Part shown: piece after piece, positions 46,585-58,606 of the stretch
Layout of the letters: each line of letters begins with the position of its first letter
How positions within the stretch are numbered: the first letter of the stretch is position 1
Assembly (NCBI RefSeq): GCF_029784155.1
Contig: NC_073692.1
Coordinates: 323,141,906-323,205,905, forward strand
Direction of reading: 5' to 3'
DNA: 64,000 bases
DNA from: Uranotaenia lowii
Lineage: Eukaryota > Arthropoda > Insecta > Diptera > Culicidae
The notes under the pieces: generated by a model
What the model was told of the DNA's origin: nothing
What the model saw: only the letters and a program-made list of their open reading frames with translations
Databases searched by the model: none
Translations under genes and position numbers: made by a program

Positions 46585-47990
46585 TGTTTTCATGCTGTCA
46601 AACTCGAAGTCGTGTTTTTAGATTCAACGAAACTGGAGGTGAACCAACGCGATTCGAGAGAACAAATCCTTTCCAAACACCTGAAATATCCTGACCTGTC
46701 GCACCAGCAGTTGGGAAAAATGTTGAACATTAAACATTCAACCGTCTCCAGAGTGTTGAAGCGGTTCCAGGAGCGAATGACGTTGGACCACGGCAAAGCC
46801 GATTTTAAGTAAATTCCAGGGCTGGAGATTTTCACCAGCAAGGAAAGTTCGATGTGAACAACAAATTTAAGAAGAATAAAATGTCGAAGTTCGCCTCCAA
46901 ATATCTCGTTTGGCAGGCCATCTGCTCTTGCAGACTGAGAAGTGAGTCTTTCGTGACAAAGGGCACAGTAAATAGCAGTGATTGCTTTTGATTAAACCGA
47001 TTACGGCACCTACGACTTCCAGAGCTGAGAACTTAAGAGTGAAGTGGAAAGTGACAGTTCTCTGCTGACTCGGTTCGTGTGTCATTATATCGTTGTTACA
47101 CTGGCTGCGTCGATGATGGCAGTGCGGCCAATGTCGCTGCTCGATGCCGCAACATCTTCCCCCGGGTGTGTTCCGGCGTTCTCTGGCAATACACATTTTC
47201 CTCGAACATCAAGCAGTGCCAATCGGGACACAGGCCTGACGTGTTTTGAATTGCCCACTTGCACAATCGCTCGTCGTTCGTAGCCATCGGAGTTGGGTAG
47301 CATTCGGATTATGCGGCCACGTTCCCAATCATTCCGCTTCGTCGGGTCCACTACCAATACCAAATCTCCATCCTCGAGCGTTCTCGATTGTTCGAACCAT
47401 TTCGGCTGCCTTCGAATTACGGGGAGGTATTCATGCAACCATCGTTTCCAGAAGATGTTAAGTTGCTCCTGCATCGCCTCCCAGCACCTTCCTAGACCTT
47501 TGCGCAGTGTGTTCAGCTCAGTTTGATCGGTTTTGTCGTTTTCGCTGCCTCAAAGCAACCTTTGCTTCCGAGTAAAGCGTTGAGCGAGAGAAGGTTGATC
47601 AATTCATTCTCAACCAAATACAACCACTGGTAAATAGCGAGATCTACAAATCTGCCGTTCTTGCAGCAGCTTCGCTATTTTTGCCAGATTTGGCATCATG
47701 ACACTATTCTAAAAGTGTCTTGGATTGGTATAAAGCTAATTCTGACCATTTTGTTCCAAAGGACATGAACCTGTCAAACCGTCCGGAACTGTGCCCGGAG
47801 GAGCAGTACTGGGCAATGATATAGCGGGAACTTTGGAAGAGCAAGAAGACATTCAAGACGAGAAGAACATGTTAAGATAATGATTAAAAAAACTGAGAAA
47901 CTGGTACCGGATGACACTGTAAAAACTTTGATGGAGGGCATTAAGCGAAAATGCGTTCAATGTTGCACTCAAGACTCCATCGATTGACCT
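46585..47990 (+). pseudogene. Mariner-type transposase, split and decayed
   Basis: The left piece has an N-terminal helix-turn-helix (DLSHQQLGKMLNIKHSTVSRVLKRFQ, 46690-46780), then a stop, then a core block (MSKFASKYLVWQAICSC, about 46880). The right piece, after the foreign insert, has LPDLAS.HYSKSVLDWYKAN around 47680-47740 (second catalytic Asp) and a degraded RPELCPEEQYW block around 47790 with the third acidic residue. Multiple stops and the insert make it non-functional. It is related in style to the mariner at 13644 but has different terminal repeats. Confidence 0.75.
47030..47600 (-). pseudogene. BEL/Pao pol C-terminal fragment (integrase tail, DUF5641 type)
   Basis: On the minus strand, 47085-47474 reads LNIFWKRWLHEYLPVIRRQ.. 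then a DGDLVLVVDPTKRNDWERGRI block and a RPVSRLALLDV ending. This is the C-terminal domain that follows the integrase core in BEL/Pao pol (DUF5641-like). Only this last segment is present; protease, RT and integrase core are absent. It is embedded in a mariner transposase gene. It is distinct from the gag-only BEL at 20716-25952, which lacks this region. Confidence 0.8.
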
Positions 47991-48110
47991 TTCTTTTGAT
48001 TTTTGAAGTAAATAAATATATGTATAAAACTACCTTTGAATTTTGATTTGATTCTTAACGTTATAAGAAAATAGGCATGACATTTTTGGTGTCGCAATAA
48101 TTTCGTGTTC

Positions 48111-48851
48111 GAAAGGTGTCTTTCTGGCAGCAAGACAGATTTTTTTTTAACAAATTAGTTTGAACGATGAAGTCAACTTTTGTTTATCGGCCTGACCTGA
48201 ACCTGGCCTGAACCGAAACCAACATGTCGTGGCCACGTTGAAACTCGCTGAACTAAATTTTGACGGTCGCCAACGAGCGAGTTCCAGCCCTCACAAATTT
48301 CATGGGTGAATTCCACTTCCATGATTAAAACACGAATCAAAGACAATAATTAACCAGAATTATAAGTCCAGACACTGAAATTTTACCGAAAGACGAATGC
48401 TGTCAATGTAAAACTGTATTTTAAAGGATATCGTCTTCCTTCTGGCTGCTTTTCTACTGGGCCCTTCGATCGAAAAATCGATTCCATAAAGCCATTCAAA
48501 GAATGAACCCACTCAAACATTTTTGAATTATCTACCTAGTGATTGTTTGAAAATTGCAAAAAAAAAAGTTATTTTGCAAGGATACTATTTGGCCATTTAT
48601 ACAAAAACACATGTTAAAAAACTTCTCAAAACTCGTAGCATGTAGCATGCGAATTTCGTAATTTTTTTTATAACTTATGCATTAATGGGACAAAATCTAA
48701 ATAATTATACAACACCTTCTAAAGATATTAGGTAACTTAAATGTCAGAAAAAAAGAAATCCTTAACGTCAAAACATCACAATGTTTAATATTGGACTCTA
48801 ACTCACGGACAACGGCTCATGGAGCAACTGACTTACCAACTGAATTATATA
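48111..48851. other. AT-rich DNA, no gene seen
   Basis: No domain-bearing frame and no clear element were found in this stretch. Confidence 0.4.
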
Positions 48852-49089
48852 CACAGTAAACGAAAATTATCGAGTTCGGTAATTTTTTTCACCGAAATCC
48901 TAACATGTGTGAATCGTTAAACTGTTCGGTAATTTTTTCGGTAAAAAATAAACGAACATCGGTAAATCGATTCTTCATTTACCGATGTTCGTTTATTTTT
49001 TACCGTAAAAAATTACCGAACAGTTTAACGATTTACACATGTTAGGATTTCGGTAAAAAAACCGAATTCGGTAATTTTCGTTTACTGTG
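48852..49089. mobile_element. Palindromic TA-flanked MITE, 238 bp
   Basis: CACAGTAAACGAAAATTA at the left is inverted at the right, with TA on both sides (48850-48851 and 49090-49091). Practically the whole element is one palindrome around about 48974, including TACCGATGTTCGTTTATTTT and its complement. The ends and TA target fit a Tc1/mariner-mobilised MITE. Confidence 0.9.
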
Positions 49090-49499
49090 TATATCACAAG
49101 CCCCCGGTTAAGGGCAGTTTTCATCTAAAGCTTCGAAAAATCTGATTTAAATTGTAAGTTAATCTATCTATCCGCATCTATCATGCTGTTCATGTAAAAA
49201 ACTTTAACGCAGCATTCGGTTTTTAAGTTTGTAGTTTCTAAATTAGCGCAAAAAAAATCAAAACTCTTGGATTATATTTTCTGGCTGACAAATGATTCTT
49301 AGGTAGAAAATTTTGAATCCAAATCGACTCCCTCATATGGTTCAGCCCATAACAAAAGTTTAAAAGAGTAGTCATATTTCAAGAATTGTAAAAAAATTGA
49401 AAAAAATTTGTCTGAAAATCAATATTGATATGAAATTTACCATGAAGTTCTGGTCCACATGCCGATCTTTTACCATTCTGCTGAGTTAAATTAATTTTT

Positions 49500-50094
49500 C
49501 TCTCTCTGTATGAAAAATAAACACCAAGCCAAGAATAGCGGCCTGCACTCCCATTTTAATAAGTATCTCGGTGGCGGTTTCGCTTTTTTGGTGGGAATAT
49601 CGTTATTTTTAGCTCTTTTCGCTCAGAATTTTCCGAGCAGCGGTCCCGAACGGTCCATCCTACCGGTTTTTCGCGTTCCGTTCCAAATGTGTGTGCCATT
49701 TTCTCTGCCGCGGTCGAACGTTTGATATTTTTTTTGACAATCTTATGGATTTTGGATAGTATTATTTACTTTGAGGAATATTTCGTGTTTGAAATTTAAG
49801 GGTCTATGTTTCCAAACAGTGTGACGTCCAATTTTTGAAAAGAAAAATGGATCCCACTTGCCAGCAAGGACCTTGAAATGGCAACGTTTCATTTGTGTCG
49901 CAGCAGGAGAATCTGAAAAGTGAAAACCGAGTCCAATTCCCCACTGTGTACAATTGAGTGATTTCGAATTTAATTTTAAATTGTAAAAAAACGGTGACAT
50001 CAATCAGCAGCTGAGCCGTACGAGAAGTGACGCCACAAGCCGCAATACGTTATTCGATAAGTGAATATTTGACGTCCTACAGCAGAAAGGGAAA
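49500..50094 (+). promoter_or_regulatory. Possible promoter/5' UTR of the channel's downstream transcript
   Basis: A GC-richer block directly precedes the putative first coding exon at 50095. The sequence just before the ATG (CAGAAAGGGAAAATGG) has a purine at -3. No TATA box or initiator could be fixed with certainty. The 71-residue frame at 49510-49725 has no recognisable domain. Confidence 0.35.
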
Positions 50095-50468
50095 ATGGAT
50101 GTGAAACCACCGGATACTCCAACGGCTGCCATTAGGAAACGTCGCAAGTTTGGCCGACCACAGCGAGAATCTACCCCGGACCCTTCGCTGCATCGCGATG
50201 GAACACCGAATGCCGAAAGTTCCGGAAGTCAGGTCTCGGACGACCAAAGTGGATCCGAAGGAAGAAGTTCCGGAAGTACCAAACGGAGTCTGATCGAGCG
50301 GGCCATGGACTACAGTCATCGGAATAAAATTCTTAGCCGGAAGGACAAAAAACTGACCATCGTGGTGCCCCGAAGTCGATCGGTGCCGCGAGACACAGAA
50401 GAGGTGCCTAGCAGTCCGGAAATTTTCTCGCTGCTCAAGCGGGCCAAACGAAGCTTGAGTCGGTCCCG
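50095..50468 (+). CDS. K2P channel, putative first coding exon
   Basis: The ATG opens 124 codons plus two bases (MDVKPPDTPTAAIRKRRKFG..., Ser/Arg/Pro-rich, basic, no membrane segment), stopped by a donor CCCG|GTATGT (phase 2). The continuous frame would run only to 50520. The next same-strand coding sequence, at 57362, has a phase-2 acceptor (ACTTACAG|A) in the matching frame, so joining gives an uninterrupted cytosolic N-terminus. Codon use and GC content are unlike the AT-rich surroundings, which argues for a real exon. Attribution to the channel gene is inference. An alternative is a separate small gene ending at 50520. Confidence 0.55.
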
Positions 50469-50774
50469 GTATGTGCGGTGGAGGAGAGTGGAGAAGAATT
50501 TGCGACAGAAGACGACGTAGGACTGCAGACCGACCAACACGACGAAGACATTATGTTTGGAATGTGACACGCGACATGTGGCGGTTTCTTGTGAGACTCA
50601 AAGAAACATGAGTCAAGTTTTTTTCGGTACACGCGAGCATCAATACAGAGCTTAGCGTGACATTTTAATGAACGTGACGTCTTAAAGGTTTACAGTTACA
50701 TGTTTTACATTGTTACATGTTTTTTTAAATATACAGATTATCGAAATTCTGTTTAAGTTAATTGCCATGATTAT

Positions 50775-51554
50775 TAGACTGCCTCAAATTTGTATGGGAA
50801 ATTCAAAACCTGTGAAATGTTGTGCGCTGCAGGCTAAAATTAATGCTAGGCCTAGTACAAGATCTCATGCCAAATTTGGGCCGGATCGGACCACGGGAAG
50901 GGGTCGCTCAACGAGCCTGAAGTTTGTATGGGATTTTAAGACATTTTGTTCGGGAGAAACATGAAAATCCAGTCTTTCATCAATAACTTTGGTTCCCGTC
51001 GGCCGATTTCTTCCAAAAACGGATTTTCTCAAAGCCTGAATTATGACAAATATTTAATCCGAAAACTGCATATCGATAAGAGTTAAGATAAAAAAGTTAT
51101 TAAGCTTCAAAAATGGGGTAACTTTTTTTACGGTGGTATTCATCACTGTTAATGAGGCGTCAATATGTTCGACCGCCTCGACTCGTTAACAGTGATGAAT
51201 ACCATCCTTAAAAAAGTTAGCCCATTTTCGAAGCCTTATAACTTTTTTATTTTAACTCTCATCGATATGCTGTCTTCGGATGAAATATTTGTCATAATTC
51301 AGGCTTTGAGAAAATCCGTTTTTGAAAAAAAAATCGGCCGACGGGAACTAAAGTTATTGATGAAAAACTGGATTTCCATGTTTCTCTCGAACAAAATGTC
51401 TCAAAATACCATACAAACTTCAGGCTCATTGAGCGACCCCTTCCCGTGGTCCGATCTGGCCCAAATTTGGCATGATATCTTGTACTAGGCCCAGGATCAA
51501 TTTTAGCCTGCAGCGTATAACGTTTTCAAAAGTCGGGTCATTTGGGGCAGTCTA
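50775..51554. mobile_element. 780-bp near-perfect palindromic foldback element, 8-bp target duplication
   Basis: The target ATGATTAT is duplicated exactly (50767-50774 and 51555-51562). The element starts TAGACTGCC and ends GGCAGTCTA. The two ~385-bp arms are inverted copies with few differences, meeting in a small stem GAGGCG...CGCCTC near 51150-51176. An 8-bp duplication is typical of hAT-type transposons. The + frame at 51165-51488 merely reads one arm. Confidence 0.92.
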
Positions 51555-51562
51555 ATGATTAT

Positions 51563-54500
51563 GTTTATCTTTCCTCAATGAGGAAAAGGGTGTTCCATAA
51601 TTGCATAATGTATAGGAATAAGGGGGCTCAACCTCTAAATGATAGATTAGGATGTGAAGAATAAACTTTTGTTTGGGGCCAACTAAAAGAATCACCATAA
51701 GAGGTTCCGCAAAAGCGATCTTTAAAAGAAGTCCACTTTTCAAAGGTTTGATTTTAAAAAGTTCTTGATCCTAAAATTTTCACAATTTTAAACATCTTTT
51801 AAATTCTTTTTAATTTTTTTTAGATTTCATACTAGACTAAAAAAATCAAAAATGGAAGATAATTGTATAAATATTAATAATCAGCAAGCTATGGAAAAAA
51901 ATTGTTTTGTCCATCAATTTTTTATTCAAATGGCTACAATGTATACGCAGCGTGATTTTTTTTAAATAACGATGCTAACAAGATGTGGATATTTTGTCCT
52001 TCAACTTTGCTGAACAAAATATGTTGTTTGTATCATCGTGTAAAGAGCTATTTACGGATCAACCCATATTAAAATTGTGATTTTTAGAATGTGTTTTATC
52101 TAATTTGTCGAATTCGAAATTCGAACTAATAAATACCGACTAAAAAATCGAAACACACACAAAAAAAAAGACTAATCTAAATGATCAAAGGGAACCATCA
52201 GAAGGCTATATGCCATATTAAGGCTAATCTAAGAACGGGAAAGGGTTGCGCTGAATCTTAAGTGTGAAGATGTTCTGGACATTGTGTCCTGAAGAAGCAT
52301 AAACAACTGGTTTTTCACCAAATTTTTTTTTCTTCACCATTTGATTGCCTATTTATGTTAATTTTTTTAAAATTTAAATCCAGAAAAATATAAAACCTAC
52401 AAACTGTAACACGATTGGACTTCAAACAGAAAAGTTATTGTGATTCGAAGATTGTATTTTGTCCTCAAGTTGTCAAGTTGTTAACAATTTCTACAATTAT
52501 TTTTCAACTTTGATGGGCTTTAACTTTTATAATATTCCAAATAACGACTTCAAACCTGTGTTGAATTAAAATGTTATCATTTTACTAAATCAATAACTGC
52601 TAGTCTCATTTTAGAAAAAAGTTATGCATTAAAGGGTTAAGATTCAGTGCAACCTCTTCCCGTAGTCAGATTTAGCTGATTTTTTTTTCAACATCCAAAA
52701 ATCAAGTGTACATATAGAACCTTTGAAACCTCGTTTACACATGCTGGAATATGATTGTTTTGCAACACGCGTTTGTTAATTTCAAAATTAAATCTATCCA
52801 AACATTAATAGAGTATCATTTGAAATACCGTCCATTTATCGTAAATCAGTTCACTTTTATATAGCTTAAATCGTAAATAGCATATTCTCAACTTTTTAGA
52901 GACATATTACGAATACACTAAACTATCCCATTCAACTTTTTTGGGCAAGGATTTCGTAAAAGAAATAAAGAAAATCACTGAATACCAGCTTGTTTACGAT
53001 GGTTATTGAAAATGAGGCCCTCAGAATCAAAGGGTATAAGGGACAAAATGGTCGATTTTGAGTAAATGCTGCCAAACGAATCTTCATACTTCAATCTATA
53101 TTTTGTGATATTTTCAAGCTTTTTGAATTTAACTTACATACTTTAACTTTCAAAAGCAAAATACAAATTTTCAAAAATATTTCCGAAATGGTCAAACACA
53201 ACAACTTTAAAGTGTGTTTTTTTTTCGAAATAAACTTGAATTCACTTATACCCCTTTGGCTCTAAGGGCCTCAAATGTCCTAAAAGTCAATTTGGATTAT
53301 CATTTCTATAACGATTTCATGTTAGTTTGGATACTATTTAAACAAACGATTTTTTTTTTGTGTTTGACGAACGAATGCTATATTTTTTCAAGTGAAGTGA
53401 CTATGTTCTTAAAAAACAACAAAAACTAATTGAAGAGCCGAAATTTCCTCAAAATTAGTTATTAATATAATAAATTCTTTTCTTGGATTTGGATCGCAGA
53501 GTTCCTACGTTAAACATAAAAATCTTCTAAATTTATAATCTAAAAACATTTTCAAATTTTGGATTGGAGTTTTTTTTTTCCTTATTTCAGAGGTTCAGAG
53601 ACATTGTGTTTTGTCCATTTACATTCAAATTCTTGATCTCTTTGTATATAAAATGTTTTTTGAATTTGATCAACTGACTTCCAAGAGCGTCTATCCCAAG
53701 AATTCCCGTTCGGGAATCAAAAAATTCCTTGAATTACTGAATCCCGAGAAACAATTGAAAAATTCAGGGAATTCCCAAAACAAATGAAAGTTTGAAATTT
53801 CCAGCTAAATTGATAAAAGAATGGTCGGATTCAGAACCGAAATGGCAGTTCTACTTAAGATTAAGACTTAGGTATTTTTTTTCCTAAAAAATACTTTTCT
53901 CTGAAATAAAACTGTTGTTTATGGTGATTTTAATTTTGAACTTTTTCTAGACGGTATACCGTTGATTTTTTTGTTAACTCTAAGGGGTTTTATGTCAACT
54001 CTATGGGAATGTTCTCCAAACGAATTGGAGTCAAATTTCCCATTGAGGTGATAAAAAGAAAAGTTCAATTTAGAAAAATGTATTTAAATTCAAAAATCTC
54101 ACAAGAAGTAAAAATGTTCATAACACAGAAGCCCTAGTGCACATTTTTTTTTTAATTTTTAGATATCTTCTACCCAAAACGCTCTAGCTTTGATCTTTTC
54201 ACCAAACAATGCTTTAATGTTTGTCTAAAAATTCTACGTTCAGTCTAAAAATTTATCGATATGCCAAAAAATAAATATGGGAATAGGTGCATATGTTTAA
54301 TAGCTGATTTAAAATATTTTAGCGTCATTTTTGCTGAATTTAAGCTGATAAACCTACATTACAACTAAATACTGATTATAAATCTATTTTATATTCTTTA
54401 TTTTATTCGGACAGAAATGCCAAAAGTTGGTAATATGTCCTTAATTAAAAAAATAATAACAATTATCCTTTATTTTATGAAGGATCCAGATTTTGGCTAG

Positions 54501-56790
54501 ATTTTCTAATTTCAGAGATACAAACAATGCTGAACAAAAAGGGGATTTTTGTAATATAAACCTGGAAAAATCCGATAAGTTGGTTTAAATTTTTTTGTTT
54601 TAATTAGAAAACTGGGCAATATTTGGGCAAACCTAGGCAAAAACATTTAAATTATTGATAAAATATCAAGAAGAAAAACATTTAAAACATTATATGTTAA
54701 TCAAAAAACTCTAGCTGATTGTGAACTGTTGTTAGGCTCTATAAAATCCTCTATGTTCATTTTGAAAAAAACTTATTCAGGAAATTTCATTTTTTGTCAA
54801 AATATAATTTAAATAAAGTTACTCGTTTTTGTAAATTAAATGAAAAAAAAATTAAATCCGAGAAATCTGGCCTTGCCGAACCGTTCTTTTAATTTGTGTT
54901 CAATATCTAGGCAAATCCGAATAAATCCTGGAAATCTGAAGTTTGGGAAAAAAATGTAATTTGATAATTTTTTTAAAATTAAATTTAAAATGGTCTAGCT
55001 GTTTCTGACATCACATTAAGGCATTTTTTGGTGATTGATGTTGAAGATGTTAATTTATTTAACAACTATATAGAATTCGGCAAAAAGTTTTGTTTTCAAA
55101 AATATCTAGTATGGTGCATTATGGTATCCATGGTTTGATTTTTTTTTAATTTGGTCAAATTCCTGTATTTCCGTAGAATTGTCTAAAAATCATAATGAAA
55201 ACTCATTTAACTTTTTCTCAGAAGTCAAAGTTACTCGCAGTCATCGAGAAAATTGATCATTTATCTCCAATCTTGAGTGATAATATGACACTATTGGAAG
55301 TTAATATTTTTTTGTAAAATTTCGTAGCGCTCATGTGGTTACTCTAGTAGAACTGGTATTAAATTGCCTTTCTGGTGAAAATAATTTAATTGCGTAAATC
55401 TAGCGTTAATATAGATACTCAAAATCCAGTGCAAACTTTAATTTAATTTTTGGAAAATCTAAGACAATGCAAACTGATAAAACAGCTAGCTTTGAGAATT
55501 CTTCAAAAGTTCTGTGTTTCGTATTTTGGAAATCTAAAGATGCCAAAGTGTCCCAAATTACGTCAACTTTCCTAACCTCTATTCAAAACTCATCTGGTGA
55601 GATTTGAACGATTTTGACTGCATATTGATTGAAAAGTACGCTTTCTTCACTTTTTATATTTTTGTTGTCATGATCTTTAACAAAATTCAAAAAACTATAT
55701 CCTTGTGTGCAATGTATAGCATTTGAATTAATCTTTCTTGAACAAAAAGTTAATTTTGTTAAGTATTCCGTAGTTGATCTACAATCTATTTTCTGAAGCA
55801 TGACTTTTCAGATTTTTTTCTCAGACTTTGAATACTGGAAAACTGATGCTTTGAAGCTAAATATTGTTAAAATAAAAAACATGTTTGAGATACAATACGA
55901 GGATTTCAAAACTTTAAACTATGTAAAAATCTAATTAGGAATAAGAGAAATAAAAAGGTTTTAGTCAGGAGTGTCAAATTGACACTCCAGGAACTCTTAC
56001 GGGTAAAATTTTCAGGGACGGATGAAAGATAATGAAAACCTTTATTTTCAATGTCTTTGTAACATTTCTAGTTTAAAAAATACGCAGATTTTTTTTAAAC
56101 TCTCTTATCAGTCGAAATCAACTATTGATTTTTTTGTACCAATTTCTGTTGTTCTAAGCTATCAGAAATTCAATTTTAATGTCATAATTTTTCAATCATT
56201 TTTAAATCGTTTCAAAATATAAGAAAAATTGTAGCTTAGTTTAAATTTTTGTTTTCTTATATTTGTAGCAAAGTTGTTACTATTCTAAACAAATGAATAG
56301 AACTTAATTTCATTCGTTTTAGATTTTAAAAAGTTTAAAAATTCTGATATGATCGAAAGATAATCAACCAGTGATGACGATTATTTGCAACTAATCATTG
56401 ATAATCAAAAAAAATCAAATTACATGTGAAAATTTAGGCGATCCATTCCAACCTACTAGCCAAAAGCATTCGTTGACTGTCATTGGTTTACCTTTACAGA
56501 TTGAATTACTTTATCTCAACGCCATATTAGGCCACTATTGACCCTATTTTCATGGTGTCAAAATACTATTATGATAATGCGTATAAAAAATAATGTTGGC
56601 CGGCCATAGACAATTTCCTCCAAAATATTTTTTTGTCCGAATAAAGTACTTGATATTTTTCCATTATTTCAGTTTTCTCGGTACCCCAGGATTACAAGTA
56701 AAGTAATTTATTTTCAAATACTTTTCAAATTGATAAAAAAAAACATCCATTTTAGTGGGTTGATGCAACGTAACAACTTTTAGCTACACT
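51563..56790. other. AT-rich presumed intron 1 of the channel gene
   Basis: It holds no coding signal. Features seen: an imperfect foldback at about 52196-52690 related to the arms of the 780-bp palindrome, and a short run of GGGAATT/AATTCCC words near 53700-53790. All frames here are short and AT-driven. Confidence 0.45.
52196..52690. repeat. Diverged foldback copy related to 50775-51554
   Basis: The left side has AACGGGAAAGGGTTGCGCTG and the right side an inverted counterpart near 52635-52670 (TCAGTGCAACCTCTTCCCGT). Between them lie phrases similar to the arm of the palindrome (AAAACCTACAAACTGTAACACGATTGG against its TTAATCCGAAAACTGCATATCG region). Boundaries are approximate. Confidence 0.5.
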
Positions 56791-57026
56791 AACAACACAC
56801 GACGTATTACAGGACACGACATTTAATGTTCAGGCTACCGAAAATAAGGGAACTAAAATTACCTTTTTATCGACTGGTTTCTTGCTCGATGTTTCGTAGA
56901 CGTAGAACGATGTCCTATAGATGGGCATCATCAAGCCCGAAACCAGTCAACAAAAAGGTAATTATATTTCATTTTTTTCCTCAGTAAGAACGTTAAGAGT
57001 CGTGTCCTGTTATACGTCGTGTGTTA
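56791..57026. mobile_element. Small inverted-repeat element (MITE)
   Basis: AACACACGACGTATTACAGG at the left pairs with its reverse complement near 57005-57026. A second paired block inside (AATTACCTTTTTATCGACTG and its inverted match) lies about 45 bases further in. No target duplication was fixed. It lies about 300 bp upstream of a channel exon. Confidence 0.65.
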
Positions 57027-57361
57027 TTTGTGTAATAAATCATCGTTTTGGTTAAACACTTAAATTTAAGAACCTCAAATAAGGATATGTTCCGCAATAA
57101 AAACTTTGGAGGACGGAATCTATCCTCGTTTGAGTTATTTTTTTTATTACCGAAAAACTCTATTTTGTTAATATTTTCTCAAAATAAGATTATTTTAAGC
57201 AGTTAAAACTTCGTTAACTTGATTTATAAACGACTATACAAGACAATTTTTTTGAAAGACATTGACAACTAAGTATTTCAAAGATGAACTTACAGGACTA
57301 TGACAGAAGTTTGAAACGATTTCAATCAGACAATAATGGAATCAACCTTAAAAACTTACAG

Positions 57362-58537
57362 AAAACCTAAAACAGACGATTCCAGTGATGGAGGCAGAGT
57401 TTCGGATACCGAAGTCCGAAAGCGCCGGGAACGCATCGAACGATATCAGAGCGAGCGCAACAAAGATTCAGATTCCAAATCTTCGCAGCTTCAGAACAAC
57501 CTTTCGCGCTTCAACGAAGAGCGACGGAAGTTCGAGCTGGAAAAGCTTAAGTTTCTGCAAGAAAAGCGCGAGCTGGATCGGATGCGGCTGAGACGATTCG
57601 ACAAATACCGAGAGGAAATGCTGGAAGAGCAACGACGGAAGCTCCACGAAGAGCTACGAAATCGGGAACGGGAGGAACGTTCCGTAAGCATAGAAGCTCC
57701 CATTTTGCCTCCCGTTCCCGCTACCCGTTCCAAGACACCAGTTTCACCAGGACCGGTCAAGAAGAAACTTTTGATTATCCCAAAAACTTCCAGCCCCTCT
57801 GCATCGACTAGCGAGGATGAGGGCCACAATACCAGTGACGATGAGAAGCTGGCAACGATAAGGCGGAAGTTTTCACCAAGGAAGCCTAAAAGACCGAGAT
57901 CTGTAAAGATTGAACCCGTAGTTAAATCAGTTCCCAAATCTCCTGAGCTGGCTACTTCTCCCGAGCCGGAATCGGAACTGCCTTCGGATTTTCCTCCAGA
58001 AGCAGAGCGTGAACCTGAAGTTGAGATAGAAAAATCAGTTGAAGCTCCTCCAGTAGATGAGGAAACGAAGCACGACGAAACAGAAAGTGTGTTGAGACAA
58101 AGGAAGGTTACGAAACAAGAAGGCGAGGAAGAAGCTAAGGAAGATGTCGAAAAACCTGAAGCTGAAAAAGACGAGAAAAAAGATCTAGCGATTTTAGATG
58201 ATAAGAAAATTGAGGGTCCGAAGGAGAAGAAGCGAAGACGTGCCTTGATAATTTATGTAGAAAAGAAGGACGATACCTTCAGTTGGGGTGAAATCCTTGA
58301 AGAGATTAAAGACTACTGGTTAGACTTTTTAGACGATAATCCTTTGGAACTTCATCGATTGAAGTTACAAGTGAACGAATGTTGCTTCTACTTTGGGGTC
58401 ATGGTGCTGCTCTGTGGCGTGGGTGGTATAATATTCCGAGTAACCGAGGGAACTTTTGAATCCCAGTATAAGTGTGGCGTAAAACGGGTTAAGAGAGATT
58501 TCATCGATCATCTTTGGCTTTCCAGTCATAGTCAAAA
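57362..58537 (+). CDS. K2P channel, long N-terminal and TM1 exon
   Basis: A clean frame runs from an ATG at 57336 to a stop at 58541. As an exon it best spans 57362 (phase-2 acceptor ACTTACAG) to 58537 (donor AAAA|GTAATT, phase 2). It encodes a strongly charged, probably coiled-coil cytosolic region (RRERIERYQSERNK... through LRNREREERS), a Pro/Ser/Glu-rich linker, and a KKKRRRALIIYVEKK segment. TM1 (CCFYFGVMVLLCGVGGIIF, at about 58381-58440) and the start of the extracellular cap follow. An N-terminus of several hundred residues is unusually long for K2P channels generally, though some insect members are long. If 50095 is not used, translation could begin at 57336. Confidence 0.85.
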
Positions 58538-58606
58538 GTAATTATGCGATTTTTAATAATGTTATTTGAAGGCTGCTATACATTGATTCAATTATTTATT
58601 TAAAAG

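Larger units (their letters stand above)
46488..48110 (+). mobile_element. Mariner-type transposon carrying a BEL fragment
   Basis: Perfect 22-bp inverted ends, beginning GAACACGAAATTATTGCG, lie at 46488-46509 and 48089-48110. Inside are remnants of a transposase on + (about 46580-47030 and 47640-47990), interrupted by a minus-strand BEL/Pao pol fragment (about 47030-47600). Confidence 0.8.

Noticed and set aside
51165..51488. 107-codon + frame
   Set aside because: It lies wholly in one arm of the 780-bp palindrome. The opposite arm is its inverse, so coding is unlikely.
57491..57937. 148-codon minus frame rich in Ser/Arg
   Set aside because: It is the antisense shadow of the charged N-terminal exon of the channel.
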